From: Gluconacetobacter azotocaptans
GTDB taxonomy: Bacteria > Pseudomonadota > Alphaproteobacteria > Acetobacterales > Acetobacteraceae
Length of the DNA stretch: 64,000 nucleotides
Reading direction: 5' to 3'
Assembly (NCBI RefSeq): GCF_014174355.1
Contig: NZ_JABEQF010000001.1
Location: 372,001-436,000 of the forward strand
The translations under genes were made by a program, and so were the position numbers. The notes beneath the pieces were generated by a model, which saw only the letters and a program-made list of their open reading frames with translations, did no database searches and was not told the origin of the DNA. How positions within the stretch are numbered: position 1 is the first letter of the stretch; each line of letters begins with the position of its first letter. This document shows positions 37,208 through 46,773 of the stretch, one piece after another.

Positions 37208-38529
37208 CGCATGATGATGCTGTGATTGTCCTTGGTGGCGGCATCGCGGGCCTCGCGGCTGCCTATCGTGCCCGCGACTTTGGCCATAGGGTGCCGATAT
37301 TCGAAGCGGCGGAGCGTGCGGGGGGACTCCTCGACAGTTTTGCCCTGACGACGCCAGAGGGTGAATGGATATTCGATAATGCCGTTCATCTTTCCTTCGC
37401 CACCGAACCAGAGGTACGGAATGTGTTTGATCGCACGCCGTATCTCAACCATGAAGCCCGATCCTTGAATTGGGATGACGGCTACTGGCTACCGCACCCC
37501 GTCCAGAACAATATGTTTGTGCTCCCGGCGGAACAAAAAACCGATCTCATTGCGAATTTTGCCGAGCATGTGGCTAATACCCCGATGGAGGTCGAAATCG
37601 ACACCTATCGTGACTGGCTCATGCATCAGTATGGAGAAAAAATCGCTGAACGCTGGCCACTGCGCTACACGCGCAAGTATTGGACGCTGGATGCCGAAAA
37701 ATTAGGAACGAAATGGATCGGTAGCCGGATGCGTCGCGCGGATCTGCGTGAATTACTGATGGGTGCAATGAGTCCACGCGCGCCGAATACATATTATATA
37801 TCGACAATGCGTTATCCTGAGCAGGGTGGATATCGTGCATTTTTGAAGCCTCTTCTGGATGGCGCCGAGCTTCATTGCGGGCATCAGGCGGTTGAAATTG
37901 ACAATTGTCGAAAGACGGTGCATTTCGGCAATGGAAAATCTTGCAGCTATAGTCGTTTGATTGCGACCATTCCTTTGCCGCGCTTAATAGAGCTCATGAT
38001 TGATGTGCCGGAAAAGGTCCGCGAGGCGGCGTCAGGACTTTTCGCGACGGCAGTTGATATCGTGTCAATCGGTATCAGAAAGCCGGATGTCTCGCCGAGC
38101 TTGTGGTTTTATATTTACGATGAAGACACTCTAGCCGCGCGTGTCTATTCGCCGAGCTGGAAATCGCCCAACAATGCACCCGCTGGCCATTCTTCGCTTC
38201 AGTTCGAAATCTACTCTTCACCAGTTGTTCCCCAAACGCGGGAGGCTTCCGAACTTATTGAAAATTGCCTCGTAGCTCTTGAAAAAATGAAACTTGTCAC
38301 TCGAGAGGATATCATTTTCACGCATCATAAACGTCTTCCATATGGCAATGTCGTATTCGACCGCCATATGGAAGAACGGCGTGATCTTGTCCGGGATTGG
38401 GTGCGTAGCCAAGATGTCTATTTGGCAGGTCGTTTTGGTGAATGGGACTATCTCTGGTCGAATCAGGCATTCATGTCCGGCATACGTGCAACTGAGGATG
38501 TTTTTCGATCAGCAGAGACGACTATCTAA
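37204..38529 (+). CDS. FAD-dependent amine-oxidase/UGM-like flavoprotein
   Basis: This 441-residue flavoprotein starts with the dinucleotide-binding motif VIVLGGGIAGLAAAYRARDFG followed by FEAAERAGGLLDSF. It has a substrate domain with WLMHQYGEKIAERWPLRYTRKYWTLD and a C-terminal FAD-binding SGIRATED. The pattern is shared by protoporphyrinogen oxidase-like proteins found in polysaccharide loci and is distantly related to UDP-galactopyranose mutase. It overlaps the reductase gene by four bases, so it belongs to the CDP-sugar set. A pyranose-to-furanose mutase acting on a CDP-6-deoxyhexose is one explanation; other oxidation steps are possible. Confidence 0.7.
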   Translation: MTHDDAVIVLGGGIAGLAAAYRARDFGHRVPIFEAAERAGGLLDSFALTTPEGEWIFDNAVHLSFATEPEVRNVFDRTPYLNHEARSLNWDDGYWLPHPVQNNMFVLPAEQKTDLIANFAEHVANTPMEVEIDTYRDWLMHQYGEKIAERWPLRYTRKYWTLDAEKLGTKWIGSRMRRADLRELLMGAMSPRAPNTYYISTMRYPEQGGYRAFLKPLLDGAELHCGHQAVEIDNCRKTVHFGNGKSCSYSRLIATIPLPRLIELMIDVPEKVREAASGLFATAVDIVSIGIRKPDVSPSLWFYIYDEDTLAARVYSPSWKSPNNAPAGHSSLQFEIYSSPVVPQTREASELIENCLVALEKMKLVTREDIIFTHHKRLPYGNVVFDRHMEERRDLVRDWVRSQDVYLAGRFGEWDYLWSNQAFMSGIRATEDVFRSAETTI

Positions 38530-38620
38530 CTGTCAGGTTGTGATACGTCATTGGGGTAGTGTAGACCGAGTAATCTCCTGTTACAGGCTATGGTTTGCTT
38601 CCTTCCGCAGGGAGACTGAA

Positions 38621-38941
38621 TGATATTTCAGATCCATCCGCAGCCCCGTACGACACCCGTGGTTCGGGCGGAAATTGCCCGTTCGTCCGAGCCAGCGGGA
38701 GTGCTGGCCCGTCGCTATGGGATCAGCGATGAAACGGTCTGCAAATGACGGAGCCTGGACCAGAGCCTGTCAGGATCACAGCAGCCGTCCGGGAAAACTG
38801 GTATGGAAAGCCACGGACAAAGAACGGGCCGTTGTCTGTCAGATCCGCCGTTTGACCGGTTTCGGTCTGGACGACCTGACATTCGTCGTCAGACATTTCC
38901 TGCCGCATCTTGAGCAGCGCCCACCGGGTAGTCCGATGTAA
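38621..38941 (+). pseudogene. IS481-like transposase fragment
   Basis: MIFQIHPQPRTTPVVRAEIAR and GVLARRYGISDETVCK read as the helix-turn-helix start of an IS481-type transposase. A stop falls at 38746-38748, and the continuation appears in another frame as DHSSRPGKLVWKATDKERAVVC and LDDLTFVVRHFLPHLEQ. The sequence stops at about 38920 where the IS3-type remnant begins, so the catalytic core is missing. Confidence 0.7.
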
Positions 38942-38944
38942 TTG

Positions 38945-39622
38945 TTAGTGCATGAGAGCCTCCGTCGCCATTTCCGGTGCCGGTGGACGGTAGCCGAGAC
39001 GACTGTGGGGACGGACGGTATTGTAATGTCGTCACCAGGCCTCGATCAGGATCCTGGCTTCCGCCAGACTGTAGATGGTCTCGCCGTTCAACAATTCGTC
39101 GCGCAAGGAGCCATTGAAACTCTCGTTGTAGCCATTCTCCCAAAGCGAGCCCGGGTGATGTAGAGGGTCTTCACGCCGATCCGCCCGAGCCATTTCCGGA
39201 CCGCGCCGGCAATGAACTCGTTGCCATTATCAGGCCGGATATGGGCAGGCGGTCCCTGCCAGAGGAACAGTTCGGCAACGTGGCCAGGATATTCCCCGGA
39301 TGCAGGAGCCGTCATTGACAGAGCGGCGGCGCTTACGTTGTCGCTGGGGTACCTTGAGCCCCTCGCGTCGCCAGATCCGTTCGACCCCCTTATGGTTCAC
39401 CGCCCAGCCGGCCCATGCAGCAACGCCGTAATCCGGCGGTAGCCATAGCGCCCATATTGCCGGGCCAGGGCGATGATATCCTCAGTCAGTGCCTCTTCAT
39501 CATCTGCCCCACACGGCACCTTGCGCTGTGTCGACCGATGCTGTCCCAGAACGCGGTACACCCGCCGCTCGGACACCGGCATCACGCTGCGAATATGGTT
39601 GATGCAGCGCCGTCGCTGCGCG
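38945..39622 (-). pseudogene. IS3-family orfB transposase, broken
   Basis: The reverse strand shows typical IS3 orfB pieces in different frames: MPVSERRVYRVLGQHRSTQRK, ITALLHGPAGR, NHKGVERIWRREGLK, PPAHIRPDNGNEFIAGAVRKW and, near the end, WENGYNESFNGSLRDELLNG and HYNTVRPHSRLGYRPP. Internal sequence between the helix-turn-helix part and the RPDNG motif is deleted, including the region for the first catalytic Asp. Frame changes make it non-functional. Confidence 0.75.
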
Positions 39623-39626
39623 GGGC

Positions 39627-39905
39627 TCAGAAGTTTCCCTTTGCGACTTCCTGCAGGATCAGCTTGTCCAGCGTCAGGTCCGTGACCGCCCGACGAAGCC
39701 GCGCATTCTCCTTTTCCAGCTCCTTCATCCGGCGAGCCTGATCGGTTTTCAGGCCACCATATTCTTTGCGCCGGCGATAATAGGTCTGTTCGCTGACTCC
39801 AATCCGCCGGCAGGCTTCCGCAGCCGTCCCGCCCTGGCCCAGAACAATCTCGACCTCACGCAACTTCCCGATGATCTCCTCGGGCTTGTGCTTCTTCGAT
39901 GGCAT
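39627..39905 (-). CDS. IS3-family transposase orfA
   Basis: This 92-residue protein begins MPSKKHKPEEIIGKLREVEIVL and has ACRRIGVSEQTYYRRRKEYGG, the helix-turn-helix of IS3 orfA proteins, then a leucine-zipper-like helix (ELEKENARLRRAVTDLTLDKLIL). It appears intact but the partner orfB is broken, so the element is unable to move by itself. The right end of the element may be near 39940-39960, where ATGGACCACCCTGAAG occurs; a matching left end is not evident. Confidence 0.85.
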   Translation of the reverse strand: MPSKKHKPEEIIGKLREVEIVLGQGGTAAEACRRIGVSEQTYYRRRKEYGGLKTDQARRMKELEKENARLRRAVTDLTLDKLILQEVAKGNF

Positions 39906-40074
39906 CTGTCATCCCTTCAGCAGTGAATTCCATCTTACCCAATGGACCACCCTGAAGGGGGTACCTTACTCCCTCGCAGCCTCGTTCCTGATCGCAAAAT
40001 GTTAGCAGATCTTAAACACTTAAATAATCAACCAGCGCCACCGATTGGGGGAACGCAGGTCCGAGGCTATTTGT

Positions 40075-40731
40075 TCAGCGATTGAGGGCCTCGTACTCGT
40101 TGATCGCCTCGCTGACGTCACCGCATAAATGAAGCTTGCGATCGTGGATTACCCCGCCTCGATCACAGACATCACGAATGAAATCCATGCTGTGCGAGAC
40201 GATCACGAGTGCCCGATCCTTCTTTTGGACGAATAATTCGTCCTGGCAGCGTTGGGTGAAGCGCGCATCGCCCACCATCACGACCTCGTCGATCAGATAG
40301 CAATCGAAATTGATAGAGATCGACAATGCAAAAGCAAGGCGGGCACGCATACCCGATGAATAGGTCTTGACCGGCTCGCCGAGCTGCTTGCCGAGTTCGG
40401 CAAAATCGTCGACGAATGCGCGTGTATTGGTGTAGTCGAGATTATATATCCGGCAGATGAAACGCAGATTATCCAGCCCACTCAGGCTGCCCTGGAAAGC
40501 CCCGGTAAAGGCGAGCGGCCACGAGATCGACATCGTCCGTTCGACCCGGCCGGACGTGGCCAAGTCGACGCCACCCAGAATACGGATAAGCGTGGACTTC
40601 CCGGCCCCATTGCGTCCCAGAACGCCCAGCTTCTGCCCGCGTTCAAGCTGGAAATTGACCCGGTCGAGAACACGTCGCGGCCCCTTTCCGGGGATGTGAT
40701 AATCCTTGCAGATGTCAATACACCGAAGCAT
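40075..40731 (-). CDS. kpsT: capsule polysaccharide ABC transporter ATPase (KpsT)
   Basis: This 218-residue ATPase powers export of a finished glycolipid polysaccharide across the inner membrane. Walker A is GRNGAGKST (39-47), the signature is SSGMRARL (125-132), Walker B is CYLIDEV (144-150), and SHSMDFI follows with the H-loop His. Length fits the short KpsT type without a carbohydrate-binding extension, as in group 2 capsules. It follows kpsM by 15 bases on the minus strand, in the order kpsE-kpsM-kpsT. Confidence 0.95.
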   Translation of the reverse strand: MLRCIDICKDYHIPGKGPRRVLDRVNFQLERGQKLGVLGRNGAGKSTLIRILGGVDLATSGRVERTMSISWPLAFTGAFQGSLSGLDNLRFICRIYNLDYTNTRAFVDDFAELGKQLGEPVKTYSSGMRARLAFALSISINFDCYLIDEVVMVGDARFTQRCQDELFVQKKDRALVIVSHSMDFIRDVCDRGGVIHDRKLHLCGDVSEAINEYEALNR

Positions 40732-40746
40732 GGAGAGATCCCTAGT

Positions 40747-41553
40747 TCACTGCACGACGATGTGGCGGCGCACACGGAGCGTGAGGTAGATCCCGATGAG
40801 TAGCAAGGTCAGGGTCGCCCAGAAATCGTAGTTGATGTCGTAAATGGGATGGGCTGTGGAACCGAACTGGCCTTCCCTGATCATTTCCATGTTTTCGACG
40901 CTGGGAGCGCATAGCATCGCCCACCGGTCTTTTTGCGGCAACCAGGCGACCATCGAGAATGCGCCGGAAAATGGGAGCGAGAGATAGGTCGCTATCCCGA
41001 CGATTTTTTCGACCGTCTCGGACATTTCCGTCAGTGCCGCGAAAATCAGCGCCGTGGCGAGGCAGAACATGGCGTGAAACCCGAGACCTGCGTAAAGGAT
41101 TCCCCAGTGAAGCGGGGGCTTCATGTATCCTCCCAGGATGGCGCCGCTGCCCACCAGCAAACCAGCCATCAACGTGCCGAGAACTTCCAGGGCCCATCGG
41201 GCAACGATGATGTCGAGCGGCGTCACCTGGCGATGGAACAGCAGCGACCCGTTCGCCTCGTACGCCTTGACCGAACGCTGGATACTATGACGCCACATCG
41301 TCAGCGGGACATAGCCCGTGATGACGATCGCCGTAATCGGCAAGCCGTGCTCATGGGGGGGACGGATCGCTGTCCACATGATCGCGACCCCCGAGCAGAA
41401 AAGGATCGGCTCGCCAATGACCCAAAGGAAACCGATGTTCTCTCTTCCGAAACGCGTGTGAATTTCGCGCATCATCAGCGCCCATATCACCCTCATCTGG
41501 AGGAGAAATGCATGCCGGAGGGTCGTCGGGCGGTAGCTCAGACCACTAGACAT
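40747..41553 (-). CDS. kpsM: capsule polysaccharide ABC transporter permease (KpsM)
   Basis: This 268-residue ABC-2 type permease has a soluble N-terminus (LSYRPTTLRHAFLLQMRVIWALMMREIHTRFGRENIGFLW, of which MREIHTRFG is the KpsM family mark) and six hydrophobic segments. An ATG at 41571 in the same frame would add six residues and increase overlap with kpsE. The C-terminal RVRRHIVVQ is short. With kpsT and kpsE it forms the export core for an ABC-dependent capsule. Confidence 0.93.
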   Translation of the reverse strand: MSSGLSYRPTTLRHAFLLQMRVIWALMMREIHTRFGRENIGFLWVIGEPILFCSGVAIMWTAIRPPHEHGLPITAIVITGYVPLTMWRHSIQRSVKAYEANGSLLFHRQVTPLDIIVARWALEVLGTLMAGLLVGSGAILGGYMKPPLHWGILYAGLGFHAMFCLATALIFAALTEMSETVEKIVGIATYLSLPFSGAFSMVAWLPQKDRWAMLCAPSVENMEMIREGQFGSTAHPIYDINYDFWATLTLLLIGIYLTLRVRRHIVVQ

Positions 41554-42709
41554 CTTGATGTTCCCGTGCACCGGCGATCAGCAGGCGCGCCATTAGAAAT
41601 AAGGCAAAACAGCTCACAAACGTGACGATGACGGAAACCAGACGGTGCGGATAAACCGCATAATCGGGAAGATTCGGCGTGGCGACCTGATCGAGATATA
41701 CAGCCTGACGATTGGCCTCGGCGCGGGCTGCGGCCAAGGCAGTGGCGTCCGCGGCAAGCTCGCGTTCCAGCAGTTGGCGACGAACCTGGAGATCAGCGTA
41801 ATCCGGAATCCGCGAGACCAGGGAATCGTCCTTTCCGGTGATCCGGGGCTGCAACGCCACGATTCGTGCCGCCAAGGCTTCTCTCTGGCGCTGATACACC
41901 GGAATCAGCGGGCTCTGCGGGGTCGCACGAAGAAGGTCGGTCAGCTTGAGCTGGACAGCAATCTCCGCGTCCTCAAGGCCGACGATCTGCTCAAGCAGCG
42001 GCTGGGACTGGCGCTCGGGGTCGAGCAGCGACTGGGTCGTACGGTATCGCGCAATGTCGCGGGAGAGAGACCGGTATTTTTCCTCAGCCAGTTCCACCTC
42101 ATGCAGGGCGCTACCGATTGTGTTCTGACGTTGCCTTTCGTTCATCCGGTTCACGAGCGCTTCGCTCGCGCTGATCACGATTTCGGCAATTTGCTTCGAA
42201 TCTTCTGGCCGGAATGTGCGGACGCGGAGCGTCGAGATACCGCTGCTGGTGTCCAATTCAGCCGTTATATGTTTCTTGTAATACCAGAAAAAATGCTCGA
42301 AATCATCTCGGTGCAGCCAGCCGGGGAAACGGGCAAGCGCGTCTGCTCCAGGTCGGTTGAACGCCTCCCGAAGTTCACTGTTCTGGCGTAGCAACGCCGC
42401 AGCGTCGCGGGACGTCATATAATTCTGTACCGCAAAGGTATTTTCGGTGGCGCCATTCTCCCCCTGCGAGGACAGTAGATCAGACAGGACGAGCCCTTGT
42501 TGGCCCGCAGGACCGCGCACCACAAAACTGGTTTCGGAGACATACTGGGGTGCCGCAAGCAGAAAAAAATAAACAGCGCTGAACAGCGTCGGCAACACAA
42601 CCGTCAGTATAATACCGCCATGATCTCGCAATACACGTAGGCGATCCTTCGCCTTTACCTCAGTCTGGAGGCCCGATGCATCACGCGCGTTAATATGGTA
42701 CCCATTCAT
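41546..42709 (-). CDS. kpsE: capsule export inner-membrane/periplasmic protein (KpsE)
   Basis: This 387-residue polysaccharide co-polymerase-like protein has an N-terminal transmembrane helix (IILTVVLPTLFSAVYFFLLAAPQYVSE) followed by a long periplasmic part rich in coiled coil (about 180-330) and a second transmembrane helix near the C-terminus (LVSVIVTFVSCFALFLMARLLI). This matches KpsE, which links the KpsMT transporter to the outer-membrane channel. I begin at 42709; a frame to 42763 would add 18 residues without visible support. The end overlaps kpsM by eight bases. Confidence 0.92.
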   Translation of the reverse strand: MNGYHINARDASGLQTEVKAKDRLRVLRDHGGIILTVVLPTLFSAVYFFLLAAPQYVSETSFVVRGPAGQQGLVLSDLLSSQGENGATENTFAVQNYMTSRDAAALLRQNSELREAFNRPGADALARFPGWLHRDDFEHFFWYYKKHITAELDTSSGISTLRVRTFRPEDSKQIAEIVISASEALVNRMNERQRQNTIGSALHEVELAEEKYRSLSRDIARYRTTQSLLDPERQSQPLLEQIVGLEDAEIAVQLKLTDLLRATPQSPLIPVYQRQREALAARIVALQPRITGKDDSLVSRIPDYADLQVRRQLLERELAADATALAAARAEANRQAVYLDQVATPNLPDYAVYPHRLVSVIVTFVSCFALFLMARLLIAGAREHQDV

Positions 42710-42821
42710 GCCAACCTCATATCTCACCCCAGGTTGCAAGGCAATCTGACCCCGCTGGGGCAAGTCGAAGACGGGGTGCCGCGCCAGTCAGACCCAAGTG
42801 TAGCCAGCCCGGCACCCGATA

Positions 42822-44474
42822 TTACCACTGGGAAACATCGATCCCGAGAAAGCGTCGCCACCAGTCGGGTGTTATCATGGCCGTGAGGTCCCGCCGCGAT
42901 GGATGCCGCCCGAACAGAACACGCAGGACAACCAGGAACAGTTCCCTGACCAGAAAGCGCTGACGCGCAGGTTGGAATGAATGAAATGTGGCGCGCCCGT
43001 TCGACACGACCAGCACTGCGTCTGGCCGCTGGCGGGTGCCGCTGATCCAGACGGGGGCGGCGACCGGAACAGGAGCGGACGCAACTGCCTTGCGCGGCAG
43101 ATCTCCAAGAACACGTCCTACCGTCAGCACCGTACGGATCACCGGCGAGGGGTGGCGGTCCAGCGTCACCGGAACGACACCGGGTACGGGAAAATCCGGA
43201 CTTTCACGTTTCACCAGGGCGCAGTGCGCGTCAGCTCCCCAGGAGGTCAGACCGGCAGCCCCGTCCATATAGGCCGCCAGCGCGTCGATTCCCGCTTCTG
43301 CGAGTTCATAGCGATACGTCGCCAGTGCATCGACCACCCCGCGAGCCAGGCGTAAAATGGGTACTCGCCGCCCCGGTGGGCCATGCAGCAGCGTCCGCAA
43401 CAATGCGTTGCGGCGATCATAAAAATGGTGCCATGAGCGCGCTTTCCGGGAAAAGGCTTCATGTTCCACGAAAATGCCGGGCCACATCACTGTCGGGAAT
43501 CCCGCCTCCGTCAAGCGAAGTCCATATTCCGCGTCATCGCCGCGAATAAAGAAAGGCAACGGGAGCCCGCAGCGCTCAATCGCCAGGCGCGGGAGGCACA
43601 GGCACCACCATCCGCAGAAATCGACCTCGGCGGCCGCGGCAATTACGCGCGTGGTCTCCTCGCGACCCAGCAGAAGCCCCTCGCGCGGTACACGATCATA
43701 AACAGCGGGATGAAGGCGATCGACATCGTGACCCAGCGAGATCAGGCGGGATGGATCGGCAATATCATGCATCGCGCCGCCGATGCAGAGCGTATCGGGA
43801 ACATACGCACAGATTTTCTCCAGCCGCGTGACCAGTTCGCCTGAAATTGCGACGTCGTCGTCCATCAGAAGGACGTGAGTGATCCGTCCGTCGCTCAGAC
43901 TCTCGATGATCCCACGGGTAAAACCCGCGGCTCCTCCGCGGTTTTCCTGCTCCACGACGCGCAGGAAAGACGGATCGGCCGCGGAGAACAGGCGTTCCGC
44001 GAGTCCGGGATCGCCCTGGTTTACGATCCAGAGGGCGGCAATCGCCTGATGCTGCGCTGACAGGGCATCGACCAGCCTCCGTAGGGCGACCTCGCGGTTG
44101 TAGGTGCAAATGACGACAGCGATCGCCGGCGAACGCACGGCGGGCTCAGAGCACACCCATTCGATCGCGATCGAAGGGCCATCTGCACCCGCATCCGCGA
44201 TTTCGCAACGCAGATGCTCCGCGCGCGAATCAGCCTCCCCCAGCGGCAGGGTCGTCACACCCTGGCCGCATATCCATTCACCAAGAACCCGACGCTCGTC
44301 GCCGATTGCAATGACGGCAACCGTCACCGGCACCGTGGCAGACACACGCAGCGCCATGGCCCCGGTGTGCGCGTAACGCTGCCACGGGCGGAGAAAAAAA
44401 TCGTCCTGCCAGTCCGCTCCCGGTCCTGCGTGGCCAGCTTGCAGGACCGTCCAGCGCGGACTGTCAGATGTCAA
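42822..44474 (-). CDS. GlfT2-like galactofuranosyltransferase, GT-A fold
   Basis: This 550-residue GT2-type enzyme has an N-terminal beta-rich domain, then a GT-A core starting at AIAVVICTYNRE (about 117-128). The metal motif is DDD at 205-207 (VLLMDDDVAI), and acceptor and catalytic residues fall in IRGDDAEYGLRL (Asp313-Asp314) and VEHEAF (His338). GlfT2 of mycobacteria carries the same set. A C-terminal helical region follows. With glf nearby, UDP-galactofuranose is the likely donor. It overlaps the following enzyme's stop by 11 bases on the same strand. Confidence 0.8.
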   Translation of the reverse strand: MTSDSPRWTVLQAGHAGPGADWQDDFFLRPWQRYAHTGAMALRVSATVPVTVAVIAIGDERRVLGEWICGQGVTTLPLGEADSRAEHLRCEIADAGADGPSIAIEWVCSEPAVRSPAIAVVICTYNREVALRRLVDALSAQHQAIAALWIVNQGDPGLAERLFSAADPSFLRVVEQENRGGAAGFTRGIIESLSDGRITHVLLMDDDVAISGELVTRLEKICAYVPDTLCIGGAMHDIADPSRLISLGHDVDRLHPAVYDRVPREGLLLGREETTRVIAAAAEVDFCGWWCLCLPRLAIERCGLPLPFFIRGDDAEYGLRLTEAGFPTVMWPGIFVEHEAFSRKARSWHHFYDRRNALLRTLLHGPPGRRVPILRLARGVVDALATYRYELAEAGIDALAAYMDGAAGLTSWGADAHCALVKRESPDFPVPGVVPVTLDRHPSPVIRTVLTVGRVLGDLPRKAVASAPVPVAAPVWISGTRQRPDAVLVVSNGRATFHSFQPARQRFLVRELFLVVLRVLFGRHPSRRDLTAMITPDWWRRFLGIDVSQW

Positions 44475-46578
44475 AGGTCCGGACCAGTTCGCGCCAGAAA
44501 GGTTCGGATGTCAGGGTATCGTACCGTGCTGCCCATTGCGGTTGCACGACCACTATCTCCTTTTGGAACTGGCGCAGGGCGCGGGCAAGTCTGGTGCGGG
44601 CCTGATGGTAAAGCGAGGGGTCGTTGCTGAAAATATGGTACCCGATCTTTTGCGGATCATAGTAGGCCCAGTCGCGCCCCGCCCGGATATCGCGCCAGTT
44701 GATATCGTTGCGGCTGTTGAAAACCGTCATCTGTCGCTTGCGGGCAGACAGAATCTGCATCGGAGAGGGACGCTTGGCACGAAGGGTGATGTTTCCGTTG
44801 TGGCTGGCCTGCTGGTACAGGTTGTAGGCGCGCGTCAGTAGGCTGCGCCCGCGATTTGTTCCGCTGACCCAAGGAACGATAAATTTGTCTGATGTGCCGG
44901 GAGGTGTCGGGATCACGCCTACAGGAAGCCTGGTGCTGAACGTATGATTGACCGAGAATTCCTTGTAGACTTTCATGACCCGCGCGTGAAGATCGGCCGC
45001 GTCGGTACGTTCAAGAATATCCGGACCTTTCAGGAAATCCTCAATCGCGATCGCCAGCAGCATCGCAGATCCGTAATGGTAGATATCGGAAAATCCGCGG
45101 AAACGGCGCAGGAGAAGCCGTGTTACACGACGCATCTGCGAGCGGATACGCTTCTCCACTGCCGCCTGCCGTGTCGCAAAATCGTCCCCGAGCAGCAGCG
45201 CATAGAGAATTTCAGTATGGCAGGAAAGGCGGATCAGCTCGTTGCGAATATTATAATAGGCGAACCAGCCTTCCGGCTTGGCGTAGTAGGGTTCATGCCA
45301 CACTGCGATGCCTGGTACCGAGAGAACCTGGCCACCGCGCATTGAAAGGCGCACCCCGTAGTCCACGTCGTCCAGATGCACGAAGCATGGCAAGGGCATG
45401 CCAAACTTCCTGAACCCGTCAACATGTCCGCCAAAGAGCCACCAGCCGTTGAAATTGAGGTTGTGGTTACGCATGAGCGCATCCTTAGCCTCCAGCTCAC
45501 CAAGATCCGTGGGCGGAAGCCGCGCGAACGGCCGTTCAAACCGGTCCGGTACCCAGTGCGCGCCGCCATCCGCCAGAAGGACCGGATTGTACACGTCGAG
45601 CTGGGCGCCCCCGATAAAGACATCGGGATCACGACTGAGACGAAAAAGATTGATCAGACGGGTAATAGCCGTCGGTTCAACATCTGCATCGTCATCCAAC
45701 ATGACAATATGCGTGTACGTTCCACCCTCAAGGGCTTCGAATATGCCGCGACCAAATCCGCCCGCGCCGCCGACGTTGCGCTGGGCTATGAGCCTGACGT
45801 TATCCGGCCATTCGGGACGATTTTGTACGGTGCCTGCATTGTCGACAACAACGATGCCGTACCCCGGACAATGCGGTGCCAGGGCAGATACCAGCCGGTC
45901 GATATTTGCCGCCAGTTGCTCTTCGCGTTTGAAAGTGCAGATCACGAAGCAGGGGCGGATCTCTTGCAAGGCCGCATCGTAAATTCCCCAGCAGGCACGC
46001 TTCAGGATGACATCGCGCAGCGGGTTGGCGGCTCCATCCATGGCATTCCAAGCCATACGGTACATCTGGTGCTGGAGAGCCTCGCCATTCGTTACGGCCG
46101 ATTGGGCGGTCGAATAGAAATCAAGTGCCTCAATACTGAAGTACCACCGTCCGATGCGCGCCTCGGCACCAATGATGTCAAAATCCAGACGGACAGTACG
46201 GCTGTCCGGCCCGCCTTTTTCTACGAGAAACTTCTGTGTTGCGAATTCCGTGACCTGCCCTGCCTGCGAGCGGTGGTAGAGTCCAACCCGGAAATTCCCG
46301 GCGATCTCCAACTCCAAGTAGAGCTTTGCGTTCGGGACAATGTGATTGATCTCGCGCTCATAGAGCGCCGTCATGAACCCGTCGAACGTGACGACCTGTC
46401 CGCGCTCGATGATCACATTTCCGTGATCATCCATGTCCGTGAAGGGTTTGACCATATAAAGCGGCTTGCTTCTCTGGTCAGGCCTGAAATTGATTGGAAA
46501 AAAGGGGAAAGGCTTGCCTACGGATATGGCCTCATCCGCCGAATGCTGCTGTGCTGCTTCCGCAGAGACAAAGTTCAT
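44464..46578 (-). CDS. GlfT2-type galactofuranosyltransferase, large form
   Basis: This 704-residue protein has the full architecture of a GlfT2-type enzyme: an N-terminal beta-sandwich (about 60-160), a GT-A domain beginning FVICTFKREEQLA (about 211), DDD at 295-297 (VMLDDDADV), DD at 403-404 in VHLDDVDYGVRL, and His428 in AVWHEPYY. A long C-terminal helical region follows. I chose the ATG at 46578 as the start, since residues beyond it have no family match. It is divergent from the Wza-like gene and forms an overlapping pair with the second GlfT2-like gene, suggesting alternating or sequential galactofuranose additions. Confidence 0.85.
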   Translation of the reverse strand: MNFVSAEAAQQHSADEAISVGKPFPFFPINFRPDQRSKPLYMVKPFTDMDDHGNVIIERGQVVTFDGFMTALYEREINHIVPNAKLYLELEIAGNFRVGLYHRSQAGQVTEFATQKFLVEKGGPDSRTVRLDFDIIGAEARIGRWYFSIEALDFYSTAQSAVTNGEALQHQMYRMAWNAMDGAANPLRDVILKRACWGIYDAALQEIRPCFVICTFKREEQLAANIDRLVSALAPHCPGYGIVVVDNAGTVQNRPEWPDNVRLIAQRNVGGAGGFGRGIFEALEGGTYTHIVMLDDDADVEPTAITRLINLFRLSRDPDVFIGGAQLDVYNPVLLADGGAHWVPDRFERPFARLPPTDLGELEAKDALMRNHNLNFNGWWLFGGHVDGFRKFGMPLPCFVHLDDVDYGVRLSMRGGQVLSVPGIAVWHEPYYAKPEGWFAYYNIRNELIRLSCHTEILYALLLGDDFATRQAAVEKRIRSQMRRVTRLLLRRFRGFSDIYHYGSAMLLAIAIEDFLKGPDILERTDAADLHARVMKVYKEFSVNHTFSTRLPVGVIPTPPGTSDKFIVPWVSGTNRGRSLLTRAYNLYQQASHNGNITLRAKRPSPMQILSARKRQMTVFNSRNDINWRDIRAGRDWAYYDPQKIGYHIFSNDPSLYHQARTRLARALRQFQKEIVVVQPQWAARYDTLTSEPFWRELVRTFDI

Positions 46579-46773
46579 TTGATGCCGGTTCCCCAGAAAT
46601 TCAATTTGACCCTTCAAATGACCACAAGACACCCGAGCGATGCAAGATTGCTTCCGCCGGACGCGTGCAGCCGGACTGGAACACGACGGCTCGGACAGCA
46701 CCGCGCCTTGTTGCAGTCTGGACGATGCATAGGCATAAGGAGCGCCAGTCGGTCACCACCACAATGAGATATA

